Source of the DNA: Psococerastis gibbosa
Taxonomy: Eukaryota; Arthropoda; Insecta; Psocodea; Psocidae
Direction: 5' to 3'
NCBI GenBank assembly: GCA_963971405.1
Contig: OZ020485.1
Span: forward strand, 4,216,001-4,280,000
Length of the DNA: 64,000 nt
Position numbers and translations under genes: made by a program. Positions 43,311-55,081 of the stretch are shown one piece after another (position 1 is the first letter of the stretch; the number at the start of each line of letters is the position of its first letter). A model generated the notes under the pieces. It was given only the letters and a program-made list of their open reading frames with translations, did not search any database and was not told the DNA's origin.

Positions 43311-43794
43311 TCTCTAAGTGCGTACTCAAAACACGAAAAAGTAAACCCCTAGGGGAAATGAAGATAAATCAATGGGTGTAGGCTATACAATATAAGCATA
43401 GGCTCGTAATTGGAAAATTGTCTACAGAGAATTGTGTTATTATTAGGTTGGATCACCTCCGATCCAATTTGCGGCCACCATCTTTGATTTCTTGCCAATC
43501 AGCGGGTATTGTTAGTTTTTCTTCTTCGCTATTTTCCCTTCCCTTGCGGCCACGTGTGAGACATTTTGGACGCCATAGTATACGTTAGCTTTACGCACCT
43601 GCTTTTTACTTTCATATGTAGGTTATTCTTATTAAAACAAAGGGCTCGTCGTTCAAATAGGTCATTCGACATATTTAGCGCCAAACCACCGAAATAACTA
43701 CAAATGCTCTCTTCCCCGGCCCCGGAAGTTGTCGATGCAGCAGCAGAATCTGGGCTGATGAGCCGTGGTCAATTTGAAAGCGTACTTACAAATG
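43311..43794. other. intronic sequence, nothing recognised
   Basis: No exon or matched repeat. Confidence 0.4.
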
Positions 43795-43803
43795 ATCCGT
43801 CAG

Positions 43804-44058
43804 TAGTCAGAATGGCGTAGAGGTAACGACTCGGACTATCATCCAGAAGGTGACTGGTTCGAGTCCCACCCGAATGCCAAAATTTTCTAGTGGTACAATT
43901 ATTTATCTTCTGACTACCATGCTTCGGAGGGCATGTAAAGCCGGCGGTCCCGGCAGTCTTCCCTGACTGTCGATAGGATAAACAGGAGGCTGTTGATGCA
44001 ACCTGAAAACTCCTGTACCACGGGTAGTACCACCCCGACACGAATTTACTTTTACTTT
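43804..44058 (+). mobile_element. SINE family 2 (tRNA-derived), full length
   Basis: A box in agaatggcgtagaggtaacg, B box ggttcgagtccc. Body with atgcttcggagggcatgtaa, agccggcggtcccggcagtc, ataaacaggaggctgttgat and gtaccacgggtagtaccacc, ending tttacttttact. Perfect 9-bp duplication atccgtcag at 43795-43803 and 44059-44067. Shares its central domain with SINE family 1 but differs in head and 3' end. Confidence 0.93.
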
Positions 44059-44472
44059 ATCCGTCAGCATCTGCGGTCGACATCTCCATTGGTACTGCGT
44101 TTGCTTCTAAGACTGCTACTGTTTGGGTAACTTTTACTCAGATAGTTAGGCTATTTAAACGAACAGGAGTCCTTAGGTGGAGACAACCTGGTCCCTGATT
44201 GGCTTAGAAGTCAATGTACAACCACTTCGTAGTTGCTGAGCTACTGAGTAATGCCTTATAATGGTCTCAGAGACGAAGACGCAAAAGTCCCTAATCTGTA
44301 CATCCTCATGGTGAAGATGGAAGCGTTTAATTGCGGTTGAACAGATAGGGGACCGGATTTGAGCCAGGATAAGCGATAAACACAGTCTTTTCTGTGCTAG
44401 GGGTTGGGATACTGGCCCTGAAGGTGGAGGAACTCAATGAAGAGGCAACGGCATGAGGATGCACAAGGCTAA

Positions 44473-44856
44473 GGCGCCCATTCCATTGACCGGCTAGGGC
44501 TATTTCCAAGAACAGTGACGTGGTAGCAGACATTCAAGACATAGGTTGCGTTTCCACCGATCTCGCATTGCAGAATGCAAATGACATTGACGGAAATCAG
44601 AATTTTTCTTTTTATAGAAATCTATTAAAATGTTTGTACTTAACATATCCCATGACGCCATTTTTTAATTATAGTTTGTTTGTTTGTGATTTTATTGTAT
44701 GATCATTGATCAATTTTAACTATGGCATAGAGGAAAATAAACATTTCCATCAATTCTGCAATGCGAGGTTGGTGGAAACGCCACCTAAGTCTTGAATGTC
44801 TGCTACCACGTCACAGTTTTTGGAAATAGCCCTAGCCGGTCAATGGAATGGGTACC
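44473..44856. mobile_element. PIF/Harbinger-type MITE, complete
   Basis: Starts ggcgcccattccattgaccg and ends caatggaatgggtacc. Perfect TAA duplication at 44470-44472 and 44857-44859. 384 bp. Confidence 0.93.
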
Positions 44857-44859
44857 TAA

Positions 44860-46518
44860 AGGAAACCTCTGCATTACAGCTCCCTTGTATAGCCATCATT
44901 GCTACAAATACTTTGATGATCGCCAATCTTCGATAGAAGAGGCAATTGAAGAAGAAGTAGTACCACTGATGATGTCAAGTGCAGATGCAGAAAAAAAGAT
45001 ATGGAAGTACGCTTTCAGATCGACAGAACCCCGGACTCTCAGATTATCTGACTCCGGCTATAAAACCTTATTATTGTATTTAATGCCAGGTATAGCGCCA
45101 AATATGCTGAATTCCACTGTAAACCTGTACATATCGAACTCAATAATGCAAGATACTAGGTGCCGTATCTAGAAACTCTACACCATACACCCCATATAAT
45201 ACCGTACGTTACTGATTAGGGGTATACCGTATTGTATTACATTGCGGACATACAGGAGAGTGTATTAAGGACAGGGGATGAAAGGTTATCAGGTCTATAA
45301 AGCAGGGTGGGAGGGTGTGGTCGACGTTAATGATTGTTAACTAATCACTTTCTTATCTTATCTCTGTCAGTCTGACCCCTTACATCAGTGTGGCCACTTT
45401 GCAGAGTACCTGTATATTAACTACATCAATAATTCAATACCTACTTTGTGTGTCTTAAGGGAAAGTAATCGAAATCAGCTTTATTTTTAATGGAATAAAT
45501 CTGTAGTGTGTCCGTCCGTCTGTCCCTGGCACTTGTGACACGATGGCGTAAATTAAACGTACAGTAAGTCATATTTAGACATAGTCCAATTGGTAGAGAA
45601 CTAGACTATGAAACAGATGGTCATGGTTTCGAGACTCGACTGGCCTGGGTCCATCCATCCAACCTATCTGGTGCCTTACGTTCTTGGGTGTGGGAAAATG
45701 CAGCTGCCAGTAATGTTGCAGACCACAACACCCCAAATGGAACAGTGGTCAAGACATATGATCGTCGAGAGACCAAAGCTCACTCCTGGCTGTAGCACTG
45801 AGGGAGAAGATAACCAATGTACCAAATGGTATAAGACGTCAGAGGGGGCTTAACAGAGGAAGGCCAAGCACCGAGGTGTCAGTGGAGAGGTAATGCGACA
45901 GACCAAAGCTCACCCCTGGCTGTTGCGCCAAGGAAGAAGAAAACCAATAATTAATTCACATTTAATGCTGTCGCCTAAGCGTAATATGAACGACGTTGCC
46001 ATAAAGGAATCAATTCCATCTTTAAGCAAAATCAAAATTATGAAACCAGCCATACTGAAAAATAATTTCATAAGTCATGATTTCATAATAATCAATTCAA
46101 TAATAATAAAAAAATCTTAAATTCCATAAAAAAGGCATCGTACATACGGTGACAGCAGACTGAAAACTGACAATGCCCGTCATGTCAGGGGCAAATGAAT
46201 TTCGGGTGAAAAACTGGTGGGGGTAATGAGAAGGAGAAGACTGACGACAAAATCAGCGGGATGAGGGGGGAGGGTGGTAAGATGGCAAGGGGGTACAAGG
46301 GAGGGGTAACAGGGGGGGTGGGGGTAATTGGTAAAATGCTTCTGCTCGTGACAGCTCCCGATAATGACGAGATTTCCTATCCTCTCACACAACTTAATCC
46401 ATTTGACTCTCACAAAGTCGCGGACTTTATTTTTTACAAAATACTTATATAAAAGTATGGTGGATTCTTTTTATCTTATCTTTTTCTTGAGAGGAATTCC
46501 ATAGTTATAAGTGCGAAC
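44860..46518. other. intronic sequence with small local repeats
   Basis: 44925-44960 (tgatcgccaatcttcgatag) belongs to the dispersed LINE-associated repeat. gagaccaaagctcactcctg (about 45771) and cagaccaaagctcacccctg (about 45899), each followed by gctgt and a gaagaa-type run, form a 128-bp-spaced diverged duplication. A tRNA-like stretch at 45583-45655 (tagtccaattggtagagaac, ggtttcgagactcgac) is probably a SINE relic. No coding exon. Confidence 0.45.
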
Positions 46519-46645
46519 AAGGCCGTGCCCAGGTTTTTTTTGGAGGGGGTGCAAACTTTATTTACGTATTTTATTAATGGAAAAGTCCATTCTATCCAGT
46601 ATGTAAAGCCTAAAAAGTATTAGACCTACATTTCGGGCTGCCCAT
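46519..46645. mobile_element. G-rich hAT-type MITE, right end lost
   Basis: Starts caaggccgtgcccagg then a T tract and ggaggggg, continuing with ccattctatccagtatgtaa as in the copy at 61380-61490. No inverted right end found. Confidence 0.6.
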
Positions 46646-47937
46646 TTCCTACAGGACGTACACTCGTAAGGAGATTTCATAATATTATTAATTTGTGACC
46701 AAATAAATTAATTTCAACTTCCGCAGCCGTAAAGATACGAATGCGGTCCGATAAAAAATGAAAGCTTTCTCTTAAAGAGCAAGTTATTTACTACCCTATT
46801 CTATAACATCCATTAAATGACCTTCATTTTTTTTTTTAGTGCTTAGTAATATTTTGGAACTGTAAATTTACTTCAACTTATCGGATTAAGCCCAAAGGAA
46901 CAGAATAATTTGAGTAGAATCCATGCTATATCATTACGAAGGTTTTCACGGCTTGCGATACGATACGTGATGAAGAAATTTGGTGCTGGAAGTATTTGGT
47001 GCAGATCTTTATTCTTGACCACTATGACTTTTGTCTTGTTTTTATTTATATTCATATTATATACTATATAATGTTGCTAATATTGCTAATTAACATATCT
47101 TTCATTGTTATAAAGACACGCTGCTATTCTTCTTCGCCATCAGCGATATGTGCAATGTAATCAGAAAAACATATCTTGTCAACCTTATCCCCATGCACTC
47201 TCACACCTCTTTCGTCATGCAGCAATTCTTTGCTCATTCATTATACATTGGAAATTAGACTATACTAGGTGTACAGCTGATGGAATTTTGGTGAATGTAG
47301 GTAATTCGATCGGTCCTCCCAGACGCTTCATCATAACCTTTAGCTTTTAGAACTAGTTCCTTGCCCAGTGATAGGTACCCCCACTTTGCGGTCTGCATGT
47401 AGGAGAGATGGGAGATAAGAGATTGGATATTCATTTACTTTCCCCCCCGCCAAACATTTTTTTTTTAATTTCATGGATCAGGGCCGCCTATTTTCAATGA
47501 CTGGGCATTTTGAGGACGTGGCAGGTGGCACCCAAAGTTAAAAAAAAATAAACGGGAAAGGGAAGGTCTCATCTATCTTATATGGAACACTGCCTCTACG
47601 AATCTCACCCCAATTCCTCCCCATTCGGAAAAATTTACGGAAAAGTTGCCATTTTAATTTGTAAATGGAAGGCAAAGGAGATAATATATTGCTGTTGTAG
47701 AGAGCTAGAAATGTTTTGCTAATGTCATGCAGCAGCAGAGCAACAGCGGCCGCCGTAGCGACAGCGGTTAGACGGACTGTGGTCAGCGACATCTGGCGGC
47801 GCTGCTCTAAATTATCCGGAGAGGAGTCAGTCGCCTAGAAAAAATAGTGCGAAGTCGCCTGATCTCAGCTTTCTCTTCGGCTCTAACCAAACGGATAATG
47901 CTAAATTTGGTTACCTACACTAACAAATTACTTCAGT
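46646..47937. other. intronic sequence, nothing recognised
   Basis: No exon or matched repeat; only short frames on both strands. Confidence 0.4.
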
Positions 47938-48173
47938 AGTCAGGACATGTAGAGTTGTGGAACAGACTCAGATTTCCACCCGAAAGGTTGTTGGTTCGAG
48001 TCTCACACTTGCTACATTTTCTGGCCATGCTTCGGAGGTCATGTAAAGCAGGCGGTCCCGGGTCTTCCTAGTTGAGTGTAAGAGAGGGCTTTATAGTTCT
48101 AACTCCGCTAGATTGGCTTAGTAATAGAACTTAGTAATAGACTTAGTAATAGACTTAGTAATGGACTTTTTTT
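47938..48173 (+). mobile_element. SINE family 1, near full length
   Basis: agtcaggacatgtagagttg, ggttgttggttcgagtctca, atgcttcggaggtcatgtaa and gcggtcccgggtcttcctag; the 3' end has four tandem cttagtaatagaa-type units (48116-48165), which suggests slippage at the tail. Confidence 0.88.
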
Positions 48174-48175
48174 AC

Positions 48176-48337
48176 CGAAGATTAATCACATACAAACAAT
48201 TTAATGAATATATCCGATTGATCTCCCCAGCCGCCTCTGTAGGTTAGTACCGGAGTTGAGTTACGACACGTTTCCGATCGCATGATGAGTAGAGACTGGC
48301 ACAAATACAAGTACGCTACCACCTTGCCACCGAAGCC
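48176..48337 (-). mobile_element. SINE-like repeat family 4, reverse copy
   Basis: Starts gaagattaatcacatacaaac-type tail, then atttaatgaatatatccgat, cagccgcctctgtaggttag and gagttacgacacgtttccga, ending gctaccaccttgccacc. It adjoins the SINE family 1 tail directly. Confidence 0.65.
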
Positions 48338-48479
48338 AATGGTGGCTACTTGGGCCAACGGTTGCAAACGTTTCCCGCGCATTTAATTTCAAAGTTGCCG
48401 GTTTTTAAGTTGGGTTCCGCAGGTGACACTACTCATAATTATTATAAGTAATCAGATGCAGTTGCCCGGTTGTGATAAG

Positions 48480-48790
48480 TGCGCCTCTTTCACTCCCTCT
48501 GTCTCTCCCATTCTGATTATTCAACATTTCCCCTTATATAAGTCCCACTCCCCTGAGATCGCCTTCAATCTGGTTCCTCTGTCTCTTCATTGGTCTGCCT
48601 CTCCTTTGTACTCCACCCATTTCTTCGTCCAGTCATTTTCTCGAGCACCTGCTGTTATCCATTCGTGTCCGAGGTTTTGCGGTATCCCTCTTACAAACCT
48701 CTCCACCAATTGTCCTTTCATCCCGAACTCTCTTCTTATCACTTCGTTTCTAATCCTATCCCTTCATCACCTCTGACAGACTGTTCGAAT
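48480..48790 (-). pseudogene. decayed RTE-like LINE 3' fragment
   Basis: Reverse complement gives KVMRRRVRDERTIGGE-like and VQRRGRPMKRQRNQ, with CSR, in shifting frames. RRGRPMKR resembles the GRP.KR segment of RTE-like LINE C-termini. Weak; no catalytic motifs. Confidence 0.45.
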
Positions 48791-50101
48791 GAACTTCCCT
48801 TCAGCCTTGTATTTTACTATGTTATATGTTCCTGACCACTGCCCCCACTGTCTTCACTGTCATATATATAAGTTTTAATTAACGTCTATATGGAAAATGT
48901 CACACTCCGAATTCCACTAATTGGGACCTTCTATAGATTAGAGTATTCAGAGTGGACTTATGAGAGGGGAGTAATCTGTAAGCTTATAGAATGGTACCAA
49001 ATAACTTATATCATATTAATACACTTAACATTAATACCACATAATAACTTAGAGACAACTCAAACACTTAAGGGACAAGGGACAACATAATGAATTAGGG
49101 GGGGGGGCAACTTAGTTACATAAGGGCTACATGATAACGTACTTACTCTTACATCCATAGGAGCTTACCCCTACTTGCACAGTGTATCAACTCACATGGT
49201 GAATCAGTTCTGTCTCCGTAGATCTTACTCTGGACTCTATGATTCTTCGAACCCAAGATTCGTGATTTATACATTATGACTAAGGACATATGTGACGTCC
49301 GATATAACATTTACACAACAGAGGTTTGTCGTCTGTCCTCAGCCCTGAGCCTAAGCCAAGAAGAGCGTATGTTCTTGTGTTAGGCCTAGGGCGTAACAGA
49401 AAATAAAGACGGTTTTATATCTTTCTTTCTGATTAGTTCTTGTGGGTACTTGTCGTCACAGAGGAGAAACCCAAGTGAAAGTATTATTAATAAAAATAAA
49501 AATAAATCACAGATTTAGGTATCTTCCTAACGCCATTGCAAGCGCGTGCGGGCGCGGGTAAAGCATATAATAAACATAACATAAGCTCGTCATTCCGCGC
49601 TTACATTGGGTAAAGGGTTTCCTTCTTATAATCCTTGTGATACTTATCGTAATTAGAGACGTGGCAGTTCTAAGTAAATAAACACGCATTTCTTATATTT
49701 ATTTATGCTTGACTTGCACATGTATACCTGCCTTAAGCCAAAGTCTGGAAATTGCTTCGTCCGGCATCCTCTTTAGCAACCCTTTAAAATAACAAATGGT
49801 CGATACAGCCTTTGAACCAATTATATTTTGAATTGAAACATAATTTCTGCATAAATAATTTTTTGACGGATTAATTCAGCGGGAAGGTGTCATTTAAAAT
49901 TAAAATTTGTCAATCTCGCCACGTAAATGGTAATTTTTTGTTTAAAATTCAATTAAATCCCTCCGCCAACCCCCTTCCCCGCACCCTATAAGTGCACTGC
50001 GGAAAATCTTTTTATTGTGAAAAGAAAGTAAAAAATTCGGTATTGAGGTTTTCACTTTCTATTTTCTTCGATTGCGTATACATGAAATGTTTGTCCATTA
50101 A
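48791..50101. other. intronic sequence, nothing recognised
   Basis: A/T-rich; a G tract at 49098-49108. No exon or matched repeat. Confidence 0.4.
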
Positions 50102-50493
50102 GGCTGAGTGTTCAAAATGTTTTGTAAACAAGAAATTATGCTGATTTTTTGACGAAAATAATTTATTGCTCATTCCACAGATACAAAGATAACAAAGTGA
50201 ACAGATAAAAAGCTCTTAAAAAATCCAAGTTATCGCAGGAAGTTTATATTTTCTGAACAGAAATGTTATTACCTTAAAAAAATTGGATAAAGAGCCTTAA
50301 ACCCGTTTTGTAGCAATGTTGTAAATCTGTAAGGGAAATAGACAGCTTTCACAGAAAGCTCGTATTTTTTAAATTTTTTTCATCTGTTCCTTTTGTTTCC
50401 CTATATCTTTGTTGTTGTGGAACGAGCAATTAATTAATTTCGTCCAAAAAGTACGATAATTGTTTGTTTACAAAACATTTTGAACACTCAGCC
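50102..50493. mobile_element. TTAA-flanked inverted-repeat element (392 bp)
   Basis: Ends ggctgagtgttcaaaatgtt and, inverted, aacattttgaacactcagcc; tgttttgtaaacaa is shared by both arms. TTAA at 50098-50101 and 50494-50497. Inner arms ctgttcactttgttatcttt-type also match across the centre. Same family as 19170-19547. Confidence 0.88.
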
Positions 50494-50497
50494 TTAA

Positions 50498-51410
50498 AAA
50501 TCAATCTCTATCCAACATATAAAAAAATGATCTTTACATTTCTTTTTACATTTTATTGTTGTACAACTTTGACTAACTAACTGTTGTGCCATCCATGTTT
50601 TTTTTTGTTTGTTTGTTTGTTTAGGGTTAGCATGAAAACAATACTTTTTAGTCTTATTGATCACCTTTTGTTCATTCTCTATAAAGTCGTTTTTCATTTT
50701 ATTTTATTCATTCATACCTTTTTCTTTTCTTCTGTGAACATGCTCATCTGCTTCAAAATTATTCTTGGATGTAAAGCCTACTTGCATTGGTTAGTTACTA
50801 TACGCAGCCGGAGCCTAATTAAAAAATTAATGGGTGCTAATGAACATAGGAAATTAATATCCACTTATGACTGTAAGCTAAGTAAGGTAGTACGGTTTGA
50901 AGTGACACTGAATTTTCAAGTACTTACATTAAATTATCCAATACCCAATCTTGGTGTTACCGCCATCTGGTCCCGTGCCTGCAGCAGACCTACTATGCCG
51001 TTTAGTTTATAGATTAACGTAACACCGGGAATAAGATTTTTTTATTGTAAATATAATAATATTTAAAATAAATTAGCTAGGGCTGAGTTGCAAGCTACTA
51101 GCGGGGTCGCACTGGGCAGATAGCGAAAAGGCCACCAGATATGGTGTCTATACTAGACACCATATCTGTATATTCGTTATATACACCCCCCGACTAAGCA
51201 GGGGCATTATCAGAGGGTGTGGTGGAGATTTAGTGGGGTGCAGGCTTGTCTAGAAAAAGCCGCAGTGGCCCGAGAGTGGCTATGCAACGGGGCGAATAGT
51301 TGCCGCCGCTAAATAATGCAACCACTAGTAGGGAACTCTCGTCTCTCTGTCCTGGAGAGGAACTCAATGAAGATTCAGCGGCATTAGGATGCAGTCGGCA
51401 ACGGGAAGCC
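50498..51410. other. intronic sequence, nothing recognised
   Basis: A small palindrome atggtgtctatactagacaccat lies near 51140-51163. gagaggaactcaatgaagattcagcggcattaggatgc (about 51355) resembles ggaggaactcaatgaagaggcaacggcatgaggatgc (about 44425), so an unassigned dispersed repeat lies here. Confidence 0.45.
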
Positions 51411-51422
51411 ACTGCATTACAG

Positions 51423-51694
51423 TAAAGTAAAAGTAAATTCGTGTCGGGGTGGTACTACCCGTGGTACAGGAATTTTCAGGTTGCATCAACAGCCTCCTGT
51501 TTAACCTATCGACAGTCAGGGAAGACTGCCGGGACCGCCGGCTTTACATGCCCTCCGAAGCATGGTAGTCAGAAGATAAATAATTGTACCACTAGAAAAT
51601 TTTGGCATTCGGGTGGGACTCGAACCAGTCACCTTCTGGATGATAGTCCGAGTCGTTACCTCTACGCCATTCTGACTACTACGCCATTCTGACT
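51423..51694 (-). mobile_element. SINE family 2, full-length reverse copy
   Basis: Reverse of 43804-44058: aagtaaattcgtgtcggggt, acagcctcctgtttaaccta, gccggctttacatgccctcc, ggactcgaaccagtcacctt. Perfect 12-bp duplication actgcattacag at 51411-51422 and 51695-51706. The head end is duplicated (tacgccattctgactac twice), a small 5' extension. Confidence 0.95.
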
Positions 51695-51706
51695 ACTGCA
51701 TTACAG

Positions 51707-52227
51707 TCATCATGACTAAGTACACTCCATTCTCTACCTACTTGACTTTCTTTTGGAGAGTCCGAAGCACGGCACCTATCTATGTATTTACAATTGCCAT
51801 GATCACCAGTCTTCGATAGAAGGGGCTTTCGAAGAAGAAGAATGTCTGCTATAAATTAATCCCTATTGATTCAATTGTTGTAAACAAAAGAGTGCAAAAT
51901 GCGCGGGAATTTCAAATTAATAATTTGATTCTCGGCTAATCTCCCTTCGATATAGACAAATTATTCACTTATAGATATTTTTGCATTCCAACAATTTATT
52001 AATATAAATTTCCCGCGCATTTCGCACCTATTTTTTAACAAATGAGTCCATTGGGGTTTATTTTGAATAATTGATAACTTAGAAAATGTAGGCTACATTA
52101 GAATTTCACGTGTAAATTGGATAATGTGGACATGCTACTATTTATCACAACATACCAATCCCGAAGTTTGTTAAGAATTTACTACATTTGACGTCTTTTT
52201 TACAGAGAGTTTTCAACTTTGTTTCAG
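51707..52227. other. intronic sequence before the Ig3 exon
   Basis: tttacaattgccatgatcac and cagtcttcgatagaagg at about 51788-51825 belong to the dispersed LINE-associated repeat. gcgcgggaatttcaaattaa (51901) and, inverted, ttaatataaatttcccgcgc (51999) form an arm pair about 120 bp across. Confidence 0.45.
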
Positions 52228-52398
52228 GTGAAATGGTGATTACTAGTGAAAAGTACACCGTGGAAACGAGTAGCCGCTCCGTTTTTGAAACAAAAATGAC
52301 TTTGTTAATTAGAAACTTCCAGAAGCTAGACGTCGGCACGTATAGGTGCATAGCCAAGAACTCGCTCGGCGAGGTTGATAGCAGTATCAGACTATATG
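52228..52398 (+). CDS. DIP/Lachesin-like Ig protein, exon encoding second half of Ig3
   Basis: Fifth exon here, phase 1-1. It completes codon 210 (G) and encodes residues 211-266. It opens EMVITSEKYTVETS (families usually show GDMIISSxKYxxxx), then MTLLIRNFQKLDVGTYRCIAKNSLGE with the second Ig3 cysteine at residue 250 and the D-x-G-x-Y-x-C motif, and ends VDSSIRLY. The acceptor is ttgtttcag and the donor gtgagt. It pairs with the exon at 41105-41224 across an 11-kb intron that contains the tandem exon array. Confidence 0.94.
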
Positions 52399-52576
52399 GT
52401 GAGTCTTAAATTATACGTAGACTCCTTTGCTCGTCCCTTCGTTCTCGAAGGTGAAAAGGGTATTTATTTCTTGTCTTTGATTCTGCTATTACAGCTGCAA
52501 ATGTTATTTGTGTAGCATATCAAAAGATGAAACAGTTTCTCGGTATCTGCACCGATCCCACTGTATGAGGGCATTA

Positions 52577-53798
52577 TAGTAGGAGATCTAGCACGAAATT
52601 TGGAGTAGGTTCTTGAGACAAGCTGAAAATTTGTCACATGCATCTCCTATTATACCCCAATACGGGAATGCAGATCTGGCTAGTGAGCGCGGGGGCAAAC
52701 ATAAGTTATACATTTTTTTAACTTAGTTTTTTCACCCCCCAAAAAGTTTTTTGAGGCAATATGAAATTTTTATATGTTGCAGTGTAATGTTTAATGAATA
52801 CAAAAACAAATTTGAAAAAGTTTGAAAAAATAGGTCGAAAGTATTGGGGTTTAAAGCATTTTGAGTAATATAATTTTTGTGAAAGTACTTGGTCATTTTG
52901 TTAATTTTTTTCAACATGTAAAATAAGCATAAAAAGAATTAATTTCCCTTTCGTTATTGTGGATTTCGCCTCCATGACGAATTTGTCTCCAGCAATCCTG
53001 GGGAGCTACAGCACCCCCCCCCCCCCCGAACCCCCCCATTTACGCCAATGCTTATAAGAGTAATTAGATTAGATGTATATTAGGCCAAAGAGCATGAAAT
53101 GAAAATGACCTTCATTCATTGTAAAAAAGCAATACTATTATACAGGTAAAAAATACAATAGTGATAAGTAGGCTATTCTGAATACATTAATTTGTCAGTA
53201 AGAAAATAGGTAAATTCAGTTATAATCAGTTATATTAAAACTTGCTATACCAATTATAAGACAGAATATAACGATTCTGAAATTGTAAGTCACGTGGTGT
53301 CGCAGACAGCTGGCTGCCTAGTGCCTATAAATGTACTCGCATTACAGCTATTGCCTATAGCGCGACACACTTATCCATAATTTGTTAGATCGTCTGGCAG
53401 GTAGAAAGTCCCACCCAAATGATCTGTCTTTTTGAGAATATTATTTCAAGTTATAAATTATACTCTATTAAAATTTCAATCTGCCTCAAATACATTTTTT
53501 TGATTTTTTTTCCCATACTTTGGACGCGGCAATGTGAAAGCCCCCACTAAATCGTCTGGCAAATTTGTTTTTGTATTCATTAAACATTACACGGCAACAT
53601 ATAAAAATTTCATATTGCCTCAAATACATTTTTTGGGGGGTGAAAAATCTAAGTTAAAAAAATTTATAACTTAAGTTTGCCCCCGCGCTCACTAGCCAGA
53701 TCTGCATTCCCGGACTGGGGTATAATAGGAGATGCATGTGACAAGTTTTCAGCTTGCCTCAAGAACCTACTCCAAATTTCGTGCTAGCTCTCGGACTA
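52577..53798. mobile_element. 1.2-kb element with inverted repeats of about 250 bp
   Basis: Left arm tagtaggagatctagcacg, atttggagtaggttcttgag, ggagatgcatgtgacaaatt-type inverse, gctagtgagcgcgggggcaa, atatgaaatttttatatgtt; right arm 53560-53798 is the inverse, to ctagctctcggacta. TTA borders each end (52574-52576, 53799-53801). The centre holds a C tract and gtgtcgcagacagctggctg. No coding frame. It fills half of the 2.4-kb last intron. Confidence 0.85.
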
Positions 53799-53801
53799 TT
53801 A

Positions 53802-54791
53802 AGTTAGGTTCGCTCTTTCGTTCTCGAAGGTGCATATGTCAGCTTTAACCTTCAATAATTTCCTTCTTGGTCCCATTAAAAAAAAAATACTTCACCCGCT
53901 TCAAAATTTTGAGTTGGGTCCGGCTTTGGACGAAATGGGGCAAGAGGGTGGTGGATTTAGCCTATTTTTAATTTTGTAATGGCGTAATTATAATGGGACA
54001 TAGTGCAAAGCTTCATATTAGCTAGTCCAACATTATTTCACCCCTTTCTGGGAGCCTATCACATAATAATGTAGAACAATCGCACCATCATTCTGGGGCC
54101 CGACACTTTCTTTGACGGATAGGTGGAAACTAGATAGATGGGGGAACCAAAATCCGCTCGCTAATGGAGGCTACATTGATGATCCGAGCGTGAATGTAAC
54201 CCGAATGACTGCCCCTTGGCGGACGGGGTCTACCCTTAACCGATCGCGGACAGGTCAGGGAATGTGCGCGTACTTGATACAAAGATAGGGTGCAACTGAG
54301 AATGCGGTGAACCTTCTCAGAGTCTTGGAGATATGCCCCCCTGAAATCTATCCCTGGTGAGTTGCGAAGACTTCACTCTCTCATTTCATTTTCATTTATC
54401 CAACGCCCGAACGTGGTAGTTCAACCATTCGTCGCCGAGCTTCCCAACAGCGGTTCACCAAGTCATCGTTCGGGTAGGTGAGAGCCGTGCAGTCCCTCAG
54501 GTGGTCTTCGTCCATTCTTCCACTTCACTCCCTGACAACTGACGCAATTGAATAACTAACTAACTTGGATCTCCAGCTTTAAATGCCTGCAATATTTTTT
54601 TATGATGCTGAGATACCTATGGTACTTGTACAATGTATGTATCATCGCGTATTTCTTGATCTAGCATGTTTTTCGGCATTGTACAATATTTTGCATTATG
54701 TTAACAACCTGTTTTAAAAGCAGTAGCTCGGTCATACGATTATGTATTACACTACCAGCAGCAGCGTCAAAAACTGCCGTCTCTGTTTCAG
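53802..54791. other. last intron, remaining part
   Basis: No repeat matched. A GC-richer stretch at 54050-54510 has many cg dinucleotides but no frame of note. Confidence 0.4.
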
Positions 54792-55081
54792 AAATCCCTG
54801 GTCCTCCACGTCGCGGCTACGACGAAATCATCGTCCCCGAAGATGACGAAGATGCCGATCAGTTTGGATCGGCCGAGCAGGAAACGGACGATGATATGGG
54901 CAACACCGTCCCATGGGACGGCACGCCCCCCGCCAAAAAGACTGGGCTTTCCAACTCTGAGAACAGAGTTATGGTCACGGTGGTGGAGGCTACAGCCTCC
55001 CCTGGCCCCCGATTACGCCTATGCATTCCTCATTACCTACTTATCACGTTGTGCCACATATGCCCCCTTTATCATTGGTAG
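54792..55081 (+). CDS. DIP/Lachesin-like Ig protein, terminal exon (acidic tail and hydrophobic end)
   Basis: Last exon by reading frame. The acceptor tctctgtttcag precedes 54792. The exon completes codon 267 (E) and encodes residues 268-362 before a TAG at 55079-55081. It begins IPGPPRRGYDEII and continues with a strongly acidic stretch (PEDDEDADQF, ETDDDMGN), a low-complexity linker (WDGTPPAKKTG), then a C-terminal segment of about 20 mainly hydrophobic residues around YLLITLCHICPLY. Many DIP and Lachesin proteins end in a GPI-attachment signal. The small residues before the hydrophobic end (ATASPG) suit that reading, but this is inference. The post-Ig tail is poorly conserved in the family, so an internal donor leading to a further exon outside the window cannot be excluded. 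Confidence 0.78.

Noticed and set aside
45583-45655. Possible tRNA gene (tagtccaattggtagagaac ... ggtttcgagactcgac)
   Set aside because: Box spacing is roughly right but stems do not pair well; more likely a SINE relic.
48423-48835. Two overlapping + strand frames of 81-117 codons
   Set aside because: They are shadows of a decayed LINE fragment on the minus strand.
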